A stretch of DNA of 64,000 nucleotides. Source: Morella rubra. Taxonomy: Eukaryota > Streptophyta > Magnoliopsida > Fagales > Myricaceae. This document shows, piece by piece, positions 1 through 11,031 of the stretch; position 1 is the stretch's first letter; each line of letters begins with the position of its first letter. Location: positions 8,089,454 through 8,153,453 of the forward strand of contig CM025853.1 of NCBI GenBank assembly GCA_003952965.2, read 5' to 3'. The translations under genes were made by a program, and so were the position numbers. The notes under the pieces are model-generated. The model saw only the letters and a list, made by a program, of their open reading frames with translations. It searched no databases and was not told the origin of the DNA.

Positions 1-1796
1 TCCCCACCCCCCCCCCCCCTCAAAAAAAAAAAAAACACAGGAGCTGTGCGTTTTGATAAGTTGTCGCAGGTCTTCTTCTTCATGTAAAAGAACCCTTTTT
101 AGCTAGTTTTGCCGCTGATTTCGAATCTTCATAGTTTCCATTCAAAACTTCAATCTCATCACCCATTTCACCTAAAATCTCATTTGATTCAAATCTAGCA
201 AACCCTAGTCGAGATAAAAGATGTATCTCTGCTATGCTTTTTGAGAATTGCCGCTCAAGTCGTGCTCTCTCTCTCTCTCTCTAGCCTTTGGAGACGCAAT
301 TCGCAGGGATTGAGTAATTTTCGGAGGTAGGTTTGATGCAATCTTTTGTTGGGACCAAATTTCTTTGGATTGATTTTAGGTTGTGTCATTTTATCGATAA
401 CGTTGGAGAGCCAATCTTCAAAGGCTAGGCGATTCTCCTTCGCTTTCATCGACTCATTTGGGTGGGTTTTCTTCAAGTCTCTATCTTTGATGAAATTTTA
501 TATTTGAAATGTCTAGATTTTTCAGATTATTTTTGAGTTGCAGTAGGGTAATAAAGAGGTGAATTTGAGGAGATTTTGTGTTTGATAGAGATATGTGTTG
601 CTAGATTTTTACCATTGAGTTTATAATGAAAATATGTGTTGATTAAGATGCAAAGATCGTGTATCAAGGACTGTCTAGATTTTATAATATGGATTATTTG
701 AGGGTTTATATGGCTAAGAGCGTTCTAAAGAAGATGCTCTAGCTAATTTAGTGGTTTAATTATTTTTAGAGTCGTATAGAATGACTCGAACTTTATGTTG
801 GTGTTGATGACTGATGTTTAAAATTTATTTAGGTTCAGATTGATTGTCCAGCAATCCTTTGAGAATTTTAAACTCTAGGTTAAACGTTTGAGGTAGGGGG
901 TCTTTCAATGAGATTTTTATAAAATTCTTGTGTTGTGGAAAATAAGTGCACAACTATTGAATATTTCTTTTACAAATCGAAACTGGTTCAGATGAGTTAT
1001 TATGAATTCTTTGATTTCAGAAATGTTAGATTTTAAACGTGCACTATATTTTATATGGTTTTGATTTGGTAGGGGAACTAAACAAATTTTGGTAAAATGA
1101 GATTTCACAAACTCATTTGAAATTGTTGGCCTTTTTTTGTAAAACTTGTGTTATGAGCATACTATCAAGCTATCCTTGTTCTTATGACTGTTGAGATCTT
1201 TGTGACCATTGATAATTTCACCATGCTACTTGACCTGAGATATTTTGTTATAAATTATGTTTTCAGTTTGGTATTGCTCACTACATTTTCTTAACCTTGT
1301 TTAGGATTATAAAACTGTCATTTTCCCTACCCCATTGATTGTTACTTACTGAGCTAGTTGTAGCTCACCACTTACTTCTTATCTTTCAAATTTAGCGGTT
1401 AGTGTAAGTGAGTAGTAGGAGATCTTGAGTGGTAGTTTCTGAGAAGGTTGCAAGTTGCAAGATTATCGAATAAAGAGTTCTCTGGAGATTTTGGTAGTGA
1501 TTGCTTCAATTTGGAGACTTTAGTAGTTTTATTTTCATGTGGGAAAATTGTTTATTTAGATCCCTTGTTAATTGTAGGATTTGAGGATTTTAGAGTAATG
1601 CTCTTACTAAAATTTTGCATTTCATATTTTCATATGATATGGCTGGGTTGTGAGTATGGTTTTGATTATTAAGAGGCAGAATGAAATTTTTCTCTTGAGT
1701 TTTTCTTAGTTAGGAAAACTGCTCGTAAACAGGGTGGAATGTCCCATTTTTCAAGTGGAACTCTATCCTTTTGGACTTGTGGGTCAGGGTGTTACA
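1..1796. other. Gene-free start of window; probable end of a gypsy LTR
   Basis: No coding region can be supported. The first 35 bases are C and A runs, and a CT microsatellite lies near 260-282. From about 1330 the sequence has a phrase often seen in plant Ty3/gypsy (chromovirus) LTRs, TACTGAGCTAGTTGTAGCTC. It ends at 1785-1796 in TCAGGGTGTTACA, a common 3' end of such LTRs. No primer-binding site follows it, so this would be a 3' or solo LTR remnant. The 5' edge cannot be placed. The family assignment is inferred from short motifs only. Confidence 0.35.
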
Positions 1797-2114
1797 ATAA
1801 TTCTTTAATTTGTGACGTTAGTCATATTAGACATTTGTACATCAAATTAATTTTATAAATTAAAGATTTTACATTTGAAAGACGTTTAGGATTTTCTAAC
1901 AATATTATTTTTACTGTTTTAGTTTAATCTCGTTGTTTTAAATACTTTAAGAGTATTTTCTTTTATAGTGTTTTAATTTCATTTTGAACTTCCAAAAATC
2001 CAAAATATGAATCTGACCATTGTTCAGTAAACCATCTTTTATTTTTTCATTTTGACATTCATTGCATATATCACCACTTTATTTTATTTTTCTGTGAATG
2101 TTTTTTCTTATTTT

Positions 2115-3336
2115 TGTTGGCTTTTGTGCACAATTGAGATTTTGATGATTTCAATAAATGAATCAAGTTTATAAAACGGACATCTTCAAAGACAAAGATA
2201 TTTTGATGAAAGAGCCAAAGACTTGAACAAAAGAAGATCAAGAAGATGCAAGGAGCTCAAAAGTGAAGTTTCAAGACCTTAGGGTATAAACCTTGTAACT
2301 CTTAGTTTCACTTTTGACAAGGATTTGAATCACACACTTGTATATTTTTCAAACTGTGCATAATCTTCTTATCACATTTTTGACAACCAAAATGCATTTT
2401 AAATGTTTTCAAATCATCCATATATAAACTCCCAAGCCTTGGTTATACTTTTGAGAAGTTAGTTTTTGAAGCGGGATTTCAAAAATGTAAAAAATGGACT
2501 TTTTAATTGTAGCGGTCTATGAAAACGATTTATAGCGGTCGACCGCTATATGAAGCGGATGATGAGATAAAATTTGACAGCATTCAAATTTTATGACCTT
2601 TGAGCAACGGCTAGTTGAAGCGGTCGACCGATACAACGGTAAAATTGTCAAATCGACCCCCAACGGCTAGTTTTCATATGTGGCTTATAAATACACCTTC
2701 ATAACGTCCAAAATAAATATACAACGACCACATATCATTTCTACTACTTGAAAAATATTCCAAACCTTCATATTCTATATTTCTCATATCATTCACACAA
2801 AACACACTTTCATATCCTTGTCTTTGTGTGAATCAAGAGATAGAGCTTTCCACTTTCACATCCACTCTTTGAGAGAGTTTATTCTTGTAATCTTCCTATC
2901 CAAAAGAGGTGATTCCTTTAGTGAGGTTGTTCACTAAAGAAGAAGCTTAGAGAGGGTATATCTCAAGCTTGGTTGGGTTGTGAGTGGTGAGCCCGAAAAT
3001 CACTTGGGGTTTGAGTGTTGAGCCTGGGAAAGCACTTGTAAGGTTCTCTAGCACCCGGAAGCTAGAGTGTACACTTTTTGGAGGATAGTGAAAAAACCTC
3101 AAGGCTTGGTAAAGGAGCTTGAGGGGTGGATGTAGGAGGGTTTGCCAAACCACCTAAAAATCACGTGTTTGCTTCTCTATCCCTACTCTTTACATTTAGC
3201 ACTTATTTACTTGTTGCTTTAATATACTTATGCTAAATTATCCTTTACTTTGCAAACACGGTTTGGGGGTTAAAAGTGAAAAACTTTGAAAACCCAATTC
3301 ACCCCCTCTTGGGTTGCCTTAATCCTTGGATTCACA
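2115..3336 (+). repeat. 5' LTR of the gag-only Sirevirus
   Basis: The repeat starts TGTTGGC and ends TTCACA, the usual TG...CA form. It is directly followed by the primer-binding site. From 2138 onward it matches 5592-6786. A TATA-like TATAAATA at 2686-2693 probably marks the promoter. A perfect 20-bp palindrome at 2531-2550, centred on GGTCGACC, and further AGCGGTCGA copies at 2513 and 2617 lie upstream of it. Confidence 0.85.
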
Positions 3337-3338
3337 AT

Positions 3339-3350
3339 TGGTATCAGAGC
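3339..3350 (+). promoter_or_regulatory. Primer-binding site, initiator tRNA-Met
   Basis: TGGTATCAGAGC is the standard primer-binding site of plant copia elements, complementary to the 3' end of initiator methionine tRNA. It lies two bases after the LTR end. Confidence 0.9.
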
Positions 3351-3390
3351 TTGATGCTCGTTATACAAGATTTAACAATCTTGAGTTAGA

Positions 3391-4877
3391 ATGGCAACTT
3401 CAAGCTTCAACACTCAAGTTGAAGGACTTTCCACACTTAGACCACCATTCTTTAATGGTAGTGATTATGCATATTGGAAAGTTAGGATAAGTATTTATTT
3501 TCAATCTATTGATTATGATTTATGGTTATGCATATTGAATGGTCCACATATTCCCACAAAGAAAGTTGGAGCAATGGAGTCTCCCAAGAACGAAAATGAA
3601 TATGATGCAAATGATAAAAAGAAAATCTCTCTAGATGCAAGAGCTATGAACATATTATATTGTACATTGGATAGAGGAGAATTTAATAGAATTTCATCTG
3701 CTCAAATGCTAGAGATATATGACATACTTTAGAAATTACTCATGAAGGAACAAGCCAAGTTAAAGAGTCAAAAATCAACATGCTTGTTCATAATTATGAG
3801 TTGTTTAAAATGACACTAGAGGAATCCATTACTGTCATGTATACTAGATTTACCACAATTATAAATGCCTTAAATGCACTTGGTAAATCTTATACTAACT
3901 CCGATTTGGTGAGAAAAATCCTTAGGTCACTACCAAAGTCATGGGAGGCCAAAGTGACCGCCATACAAGAAGCCAAGGACCTCACCAAGCTTCCTCTAGA
4001 TGAGCTTATTGGATCTTTAATGACCCATGAAATCCAAATGCTCGAGAATGAAGATGAGAGCAAGAAAAAGATGAGGATCGCTCTCAAATCTTCCATAAGC
4101 GAAGATGACGATGACGATGAGGAAGACATAGTCTTGATAACTAGAAAGTTCACGAACTTCCTCAAAGGAAAGAAAGAGAAGAGAAGCCTCAAATACACAA
4201 AGACATCTTGGAATGTTAACGATGAAAGCTCCTCCTCCAAAGAAGAAGATGAGGGAGAAATCGCAAACATGTGCTTCATGGCTCTAGAAGACAATGAGGT
4301 ATATTCTTCCGATGATGAACCTGAACTTTCATATATTGAACTTCAAAATGCTTTTGATGAACTTCTTGGTCAATTTGAAAAATTAGGTTCAAAATATACA
4401 TCATTGAAAAAGAAACTCATTTTGATTTCAAAAGAAATTGATTTATTGAAAAATGAGCGAGATACTCTAAAGCTGGAAAATGATTTATTCCAACAAAAGA
4501 CTTTAGAATTTGAAAATGAGAAAGTTGCTTTGAACAACAAAATTGTTTCTCAAAGCAAAATTATTGAGAAGTTTACTCAAGGAAGCAAAATTTTAGAAAA
4601 CATACTTAGTAGTCAAATATGTGTCTTTGACAAAAATGGCTTAGGCTACAAGCCTTCTATTCACCAAAAATATTTTAAGAATTATTTTGTGAAGGCTAAA
4701 TCTTCTTGTGCACCTACTTATACATGCCATTTTTGCAACAAAGATGGGCATCTAATTTTTGATTGTGCATTGAAGAAACTTGGGAGCAAGACTCTCAAGA
4801 AGACATGGGTTCCAAAAGGAACCAAGGCTAACACCGAAGGACCCAAGAAAGCTTGGGTACCAAAAATTGTTTCTTGA
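3391..4877 (+). pseudogene. gag of the Sirevirus element, broken by a frameshift
   Basis: Gag forms the virus-like particle of the retrotransposon. The first part, 3391-3732, encodes the N-terminal gag region (PFFNGSDYAYWK and related copia gag motifs) and stops at 3730. The second part, 3780-4877, is in another frame and runs 365 residues. Codons between 3726 and 3780 in that second frame continue the gag similarity, so one small indel near 3724 explains the break. The second part carries an acidic stretch, a Lys/Glu-rich coiled-coil-like region and a CCHC zinc knuckle at residues 316-329 (C-x2-C-x4-H-x4-C). Without the indel this would be a nearly full Sirevirus gag. No pol reading frame follows. 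Confidence 0.85.
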
Positions 4878-5591
4878 TTCTCTTGTAGGATGGAGCAATA
4901 AAGGTACTTGGATGAAACTTGCCTTCAAAAAGGCTTGTGACATTTGAGGACAAATGCTAAGGGGAAATCCTTTGGTAACTTCTACATCCTTGATTGAGAA
5001 TATGTTCTAAATTGTTGGTTAATGATGATTCCTATATGTTAATCTTAAAAATGCAAATATATTCATCTTTGACATATTTCTTGCATTTATTAAAATGGAA
5101 CCTCTATGAGCTAACACTTTTACAAAATCATGAATTTTTATGAGATTTTGTGAGCCTAAATTTTTTGGTTGAGAATGACCTTTAAATTGTCATTGGTAGC
5201 TAAGAGGTTGGTACAAACCCACTCGGTGGGCTACTATCGTAATAGCGATGGACTCTTGAGTCCCTATTAGTCATCCTTTATACCATTTCAATATGATTGT
5301 CATTTGAAAGCCTCAAATTGTTCTTTTGGATGAAAAAGATTATTTTCTTAAGTTATATCCATGCATTCACTTTCTAATTGACAAAGGGGGAGAAATGTGT
5401 CCTTTGTCTTTTTGATGTGACAAAGGGGGAGAAATGTGTTGATAGTTTTAATGACTATATATTCTCCTTTTGAATTGGATTATAAATATTAGCTACTAAC
5501 GCTTTGTCTCAAGTTTCAAATGATTGTCCAATTGCAAAAGATAGGGGAGTCATCCCAAAACTATCAATTTATTGTCATCATCAAAAAGGGG
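4878..5591 (+). other. Non-coding internal region of the gag-only Sirevirus
   Basis: No ORF with pol similarity is present. The 22-base phrase beginning TGACAAAGGGGGAG occurs twice, at 5379-5400 and 5418-5439. A polypurine tract AAAAAGGGGG at 5583-5592 adjoins the 3' LTR. Confidence 0.7.
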
Positions 5592-6786
5592 GATTTTGAT
5601 GATTTCAATAAATGGATCAAGTTTATAAAATGGACATCTTCAAAGACAAAGACGTTTTGATGAAAGAGCCAAAGACTTGAAGAAAAAGATCAAGAAGATG
5701 CAAGGAGCTCAAAAGTGAAGTTTCAAGACCTTAGGGTATAAACCTTGTAACTCTTAGTTTCACTTTTGACAAGGATTTGAATCACACACTTGCATATTTT
5801 TCAAACCGTGCATAATCTTCTTATCACATGTTTGACAACCAAAATGCGCTTTAAATGTTTTCAAATCATCCCTATATAAACTCTCAAGCCTTGGTTATAC
5901 TTTTGGGAAGTTGGTTTTTGAAGCGGGATTTCAAAAATGTCAAAAATAGACTTTTTAATTGTAGCGGTCTATGAAAATAATTTATAGCGGTCGACCGCTA
6001 TATGAAGCGGATGATGAGACAAAATTTGACAGCATTCAAATTTTATGACCATTGAGAAACGGCTAGTTGAAGCGGTCGACTGGTACAACGGTAAAATTGT
6101 CAAATCGACCCCCAACGGCTAGTTTTCATATGTGCTTATAAATACACCTTCATAACGTCCAAAATAAATACACAACGACCACATCATTTCTACTACTTGA
6201 GAAATATTCCAAACCTTCATATTCTATATTTCTCATATCATTCACACAAAACACACTTTCATATCCTTGTCTTTGTGTAAATCAAGAGATAGAGCTTTCC
6301 ACTTTCACATCCACTCTTTGAGAGAGTTTATTCTTGTAATCTTCCTATCCAAAAGAAGTGATTCCTTTAGTGAGGTTGTTCACTAAAGAAGAAGCTTAGA
6401 GAGGGTATATCTCAAGCTTGGTTGGGTTGTGAGTGGTGAGCCCGAAAATCACTTGGGGTTTGAGTGTTGAGCCTGAGAAAGCACTTGTAAGGTTCTCTAG
6501 CACCTGGAAGCTAGAGTGTACACTATTTGGAGGATAGTGAAAAAACCTCAAGGCTCGGTAAAGGAGCTTGAGGGGTGGATGTAGGCGGGTTTGCCGAACC
6601 ACCTAAAAATCACGTGTTTGCTTCTCTATCTCTACTATTTACATTTAGCACTTATTTACTTGTTGCTTTAATATACTTGTGCTAAATTATCCTTTACTTT
6701 GCAAACACGGTTTAGGGGTTAAAAGCGAAAAAGTTTGGAAACCCAATTCACCCCCCTCTTGGGTTGTCTTAATCCTTGGACTTACA
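5592..6786 (+). repeat. 3' LTR of the gag-only Sirevirus, 5' end missing
   Basis: This matches the 5' LTR from its base 24 onward. The first 23 bases (2115-2137 of the 5' copy), including the TG terminus, are absent, and the polypurine tract is joined directly to GATTTTGATG. The 3' end CTTACA is followed by the target duplication ATTTT. The 20-bp palindrome recurs at 5983-6002. Confidence 0.8.
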
Positions 6787-7177
6787 ATTTTTAAGCAAGT
6801 TTGAAGTTAGTCATTTTCTCTAGGGAGACGATTTTACTTTTTGGGTTAATTATTACACTACAAAACTTCTATACTTGGGATAACCATTGTGTTGCTCATT
6901 TTAGAGTGAGTCAGTCCACCCACAAGATTGTATCATCCTAGAAAAAGTCGTCTTTTTAAACTGTTGCTTTTCAGACGTTGCTTTTAAATCCTAGAAAAGG
7001 CAACTCCTTTTAGTCCAAAGTTTTCTGTAGAGCTCACGCTCCGTTGTTCTCTTCGGGAGATCATGGAGAAGATCTTCGAGTTCCAGAAGTGAAAGTTTTC
7101 AAGGTTTTTGAAGTAAGTTATTTTTTTATTAGAAATATGTTTAGGATTTTTTTAGAACTGCCATAATTTGCAATGAT

Positions 7178-7369
7178 GTTTGCATACTGAAATTTTGGCC
7201 ATGTCAAAATTTGGGTAACTAGTAAATAATCTCTCTCCCTATCAAATAATATCTTTCTATTACAATAAACATAAAAAATTCAGTTAAATATTCTCCCTCT
7301 TCACTTTTTCACTAACACCTATAAACCAAAATTTTGACATGGTCAATCAAAATTTTGGTATTCAAATAC
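7178..7369. mobile_element. Tourist-like MITE, about 190 bp
   Basis: The ends are imperfect inverted repeats: GTTTGCATACTGAAATTTTG on the left against the reverse complement of the right end, which runs GTATTTGAATACCAAAATTT. Both arms also share CCATGTCAAAATTT. A 3-bp direct repeat GAT flanks it (7175-7177 and 7370-7372). This fits a small non-autonomous PIF/Harbinger-like element. It has no coding content. Confidence 0.55.
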
Positions 7370-7479
7370 GATTAGAAGTAGTAGATCTTTAATTTTCTAA
7401 GTAGATTAGATCTATTGTCGTTTCTATAAATGCTCATGTAAGATTGTAAATTAACAATGTCAAAACAATATTTTTATAA

Positions 7480-8640
7480 GTATTTTTTTGGTCTAGAAAA
7501 ATGTAAAAACAACTTGGTCTATACACATTGATGTACATAGAAGGAACAAGAAGGATGCAGATTGAAGGTAAAGTTTCTAGAAGGTCTTTCAACTATCAAG
7601 AAGGTCTGGAATAGTTTGAAGAAAGCTCTGGAGCTTTACAGTTGGTAGAGTTAGCTTGGGACTAGAACAGAATCAGCCTGACAGAGATTTCAACTTAGTT
7701 AGAACTTCGCCAAACAATTTCTATAGCCTAATTGACCTGACCAACATGTTGAGCCTCATGTATATGCTGAACTAAATATTTGCCATACACATTCAAATCT
7801 TTACATATGTTCATTGTTATTTGATTCTCTCTCTACACAAGCCTTATGCATTTTAAAGAGTTAAGTTGAGAGAGTTGCTACTTCTCATTGGTTGGAAGAT
7901 TGAAGAAGTAGAAATCTGCTGAAGGATGACACAACCATTTCTCCATTTCTACTTGGATATTGAAGACTGCAATCACCGAAATCACACAAAATCTTGAGAG
8001 TTCTCAAGAGTTGTTGCTGGAGTTCCAGGACCTGAAGGGACTAGCGACTTCATTGGTATCCACTTGGAACAGATCAAAGTTCTGGTCAAAGAATTGAGTG
8101 TGAGACACCAGCTCATGAAGTTTCTTGAGTGGCTTTCCGAAATTGGAGAATCTGGATAAGCGATGAGGTTTGCTTATGATCACTAGTTTGTAAAGCTTGA
8201 GTTTATAGTTGACCAAGGGTGTGCCCTTTACACCCGGAGTGTTTTTGTTTCTTAGAGGAAGACACTTGAAGAAATTTTTCACTTTGTAACCAAAAATCAA
8301 TGTGTTGATTTTCTTGTTTGGTTGCTTGATTTCGTTTAGCTGTCTTGGTGCTTTGATAAGTTTCTTTCATTGTCTTAGATAATTAATTAAGTATCTTGAG
8401 CCTTAATTGAGCAATCTTGACTTGAAGAATCTATTGCTCTGTCAAAACTGTTTTTAAAGTTAAATTATAGTTAGTCTCGAGTTAGACAACTAGAAATCTT
8501 AAATTGACAGCTTGTTGATTTAATTCTATTTGGTGCGTGTTTTGGTATTTCTGAAAAAAGGAAAATTAACATAATTTTTAAATATATATATTCACCCCCT
8601 CTAGGTATAGTATAGAGTTTAAACTTGATTATCATCTTCA
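7480..8640 (+). repeat. Probable LTR fragment
   Basis: No gene is seen. The stretch at 8580-8600, TATTCACCCCCTCTAGGTAT, resembles the conserved 3' end of plant copia LTRs and matches the TTCACCCCCTCT of the Sirevirus LTRs in this window. The preceding 1 kb has comparable character, with short exon-like phrases between TTG-rich DNA. I could not find a clean TG start or target duplication, so the edges are approximate. Confidence 0.4.
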
Positions 8641-9739
8641 CTTTTATCCTCCACGAACCACTCAAATTAGAGTGTCTCCACTAAAATTCTAGTTGTTGTC
8701 TCCTATGGATTCTTCCAATAGATCAATGGTGGATAAATATCCATAATGGGCTTTTAAAAATTATCTACGTAGTGTCAACATAAAGGCGCAAGAAATCCTC
8801 ATCACTTTGCACTATCTCCTTATATCCCCAATTTAGAATTCCTCCCCCTTTCTACCATGAGTAGAGATCCCCTTTTACCACCATATATCCTCATTCTATT
8901 AATATTATACAGAGTTAATATATTTTTGCCTTTGATTATTAGGGTTCTAACACTTTACACTGTAAACTACCAATTTCGTTACACAACCGTCCAAAATCTG
9001 TTATGAGATAGTTGTCTTAGGCTGAGCCTATACTTGAATAACCCTAGATTAGAGTACACCAAGCTAATTTAATAATTTCCTACAATGTCCTTCTCTCCTA
9101 CCTTTCGTCGTTTTGCTATGTTAGTCGTTTGAACTTGTTAACAAATAAATATATCTTACGGGCTTAGTAAAAAATATATCTTGTAACATTCACCACATAA
9201 ATATATCTCACAAGTGAGGTTTTTTCCTACATATTTTTATTGGCTCTTTACAGCTTGAACGCTGACGTAGGTTTACTAACTCTACAATTCCATTGAAAAC
9301 ATTATTGTAACATTCTAAATTTTTCATCAATAATCACAAAATTGTAGGCTATTTGTTCAACTAATTAATTGAAATAAAAAAGAATATAAAATTAAGGAAA
9401 AATACATTTTGTACCCTTAATTATGGGTATGACATTTTGCACTCTCGTCTTTCAATTTCGTGACATTGAACCCAAAAAATTAAAGTATGGGAGTGAATCA
9501 AGTCTATTTTTCCACTTAAATTATTTAGAGAAGTTGAAAATTACCGGATACAAAAGAACAATACTGGGATAATGGAAAATCTAGGACCAAATATTAAGAT
9601 ATTGCTTTTACATATTTTCCTTTTAGCAAATCTAGTATCCGGTAATTGCATTTATATATCCATCTTTTGAACAAAAATGCCAATAGATTGAATTATTTTA
9701 GGTGTACAATTAATGGCTTTATAAAAAAAAAAATGTATA
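8641..9739. other. Intergenic region; relative of the 9740 foldback arm
   Basis: No coding region is seen. Around 9398-9520 there are phrases such as ACATTTTGTACCC and ACATTTTGCACTC that resemble one arm of the foldback element next to it. This is probably an older single-arm relative. Confidence 0.35.
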
Positions 9740-10239
9740 GTTAAATATACTTTGCACCTATTATGTTTTGAGCTGTTGACACATTGCACTCCAATATTTT
9801 ATTTTTGAGACATTGAGCCCATTATATTATATCTTCTAACAATTTGCACCTCGGAGTAAAATTTGGTATCAAATTAGACGATAATCGTTTAACACATGCC
9901 TCTCAGTGATCTCAGTACCAGTCAGATTACTATATTGCTCTCGAATCTTAAACAAGTCACAATTAAATGAGCTTCAAAATCCAATATGCGAAAATCGTGA
10001 TTTGTTTGAAGCTCATTTAATTGTTATTTTTTTAAGATTTAAGGACAATATGACAATCTAATAGAAACTAAAGTCACGTGAAAGGCACGTGTAAATAATT
10101 ACCATCTAATTTGATACCAAATTTCACTCTAGGGTGTAAATCATTAGAGGAGATAATATAATGAGCATAATGTCTGAAAAAAATATTAGAGTGTAATGTG
10201 TCAACACTCCAAATATAAAGAGTGCAAAGTGTATTTAAC
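9740..10239. mobile_element. Foldback element with arms of about 240 bp
   Basis: The left arm (from GTTAAATATACTTTGCACC) is the imperfect reverse complement of the right arm (ending GAGTGCAAAGTGTATTTAAC). The match runs through phrases such as GTTGACACATTGCACTC, TTTGGTATCAAATTAGA and GTGCCTTTCACGTG. The centre is near 9990. No protein is encoded. It is a MITE-like foldback whose superfamily is uncertain because no clean target duplication was found. Transcribed, it would form a long hairpin. Confidence 0.65.
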
Positions 10240-11031
10240 ACTTAAATGAAACTCGTAGTTTAATGGTTCAAAACATGTTCGAGGAAATCCATCAAATACA
10301 ATAAGACTATAGTGAGAGGCAAGCCAGACCTCGCATTTGGTGGGGCCAAATTTATAATACTTTTTTTGAAGGGATCAATGTAAAAAAATTAAAAACTAAA
10401 CTAAAAATGTTTTCCTTAAGTTGTGGGGGAGGTGCCGCTGACCCAACAAGTGTAAATTTGTAAGGGATTCGCATGTAGGACAGACAAAGCAACATAACAA
10501 ACGATCCCAAAGTGTTTGCTTATTAATTTCAAATTTTTGATTAACAAAATAGTAATAAAATAACTATAATAAAATCTTTCTCATTGAATCATTTATTTTG
10601 ATTACAAAAATTCTTAAAAATTCAATGAAATCATTTTCTCTAATTTTTTGATTTTTCACCGATTGTTTGTGAAGGAATTAGCCACTTTGAAATTGAGAGA
10701 TAAAAAAGATCTGAGGTTGTCGTGGCGATTCGAGGATCGCAAAGACTGTCCTCGAATTGCAGCCGAGGATAAGATAATTGGTCAAAGATCTCTTTGACAG
10801 AAGGAAAGAATAATGAAAGAAAAAGGAAGTGAAAATAGGAAGCAAAACCAGTCTGCAGCAGCAGCAGCCTCAGAACAATGGAATGGACGCCACCAAGGTT
10901 ATGTTTTGTCTCAAAAGCGAAGTGAAGAGAAGTTGCGGTGCATAGCGGCGTCGACGAAAGAGAATTACAGAATTATTATTTTAGTAAAATAAACGAAGAA
11001 ATAGTTAAAAACAGAGAGAACCAGATTAGTA
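10240..11031 (+). other. Upstream region of the ABCD2 gene
   Basis: This is the 5' flank of the ABCD2 coding start and has no ORF of note. It is AT-rich up to about 10680 and then purine-rich near 10800-10870. The 5' UTR must lie in the last part, but no convincing TATA box or transcription start could be fixed. Confidence 0.4.

Larger units (their letters stand above)
2115..6786 (+). mobile_element. Sirevirus-type Ty1/copia element, gag only, no pol
   Basis: The element has two long terminal repeats (2115-3336 and 5592-6786). A primer-binding site for initiator tRNA-Met lies two bases after the 5' LTR, and a purine tract precedes the 3' LTR. The target duplication ATTTT is exact (2110-2114 and 6787-6791). 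The 2.25-kb internal region holds a broken gag gene and then about 700 bp with no protease, integrase, reverse transcriptase or RNase H. The phrase GACAAAGGGGGAGAAATG near the 3' end is typical of plant Sireviruses. The LTRs differ by about eight positions in one 195-base stretch compared by eye, so the insertion is not recent. It would need enzymes from a relative to move. The truncated Sirevirus at 42651-48777 belongs to the same group. Confidence 0.85.
1860..6913 (+). mobile_element. Athila-like gypsy LTR relic split by a copia insertion
   Basis: The stretch 6792-6913 closely resembles 57440-57529, the end of the 5' LTR of the Athila-like element at the right of the window. Shared phrases include TTAATTATTACAC, CTTGGGATA and CATTTTAGAGTGAGTCA. 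The stretch 1860-2114 resembles about 57180-57400 more weakly. The two parts therefore look like one LTR split by the element at 2115-6786. The relic ends in TCA at 6913, and no tRNA-Asp primer site follows, so it is a solo or 3' LTR fragment. Its true 5' edge is unclear. Confidence 0.55.

Noticed and set aside
255-476. 73-codon open frame on - with basic composition
   Set aside because: It overlaps a CT microsatellite at its C-terminal end and matches no family I recognise. No upstream exon or regulatory context supports it.
3890-4294. 134-codon frame on - rich in Ser
   Set aside because: It is the antisense of the acidic part of gag; the poly-Ser reflects reversed Asp/Glu codons.
9740-10239. 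MicroRNA precursor
   Set aside because: The arms are too long and uniformly paired, and the sequence has relatives nearby; a foldback transposon explains it better.
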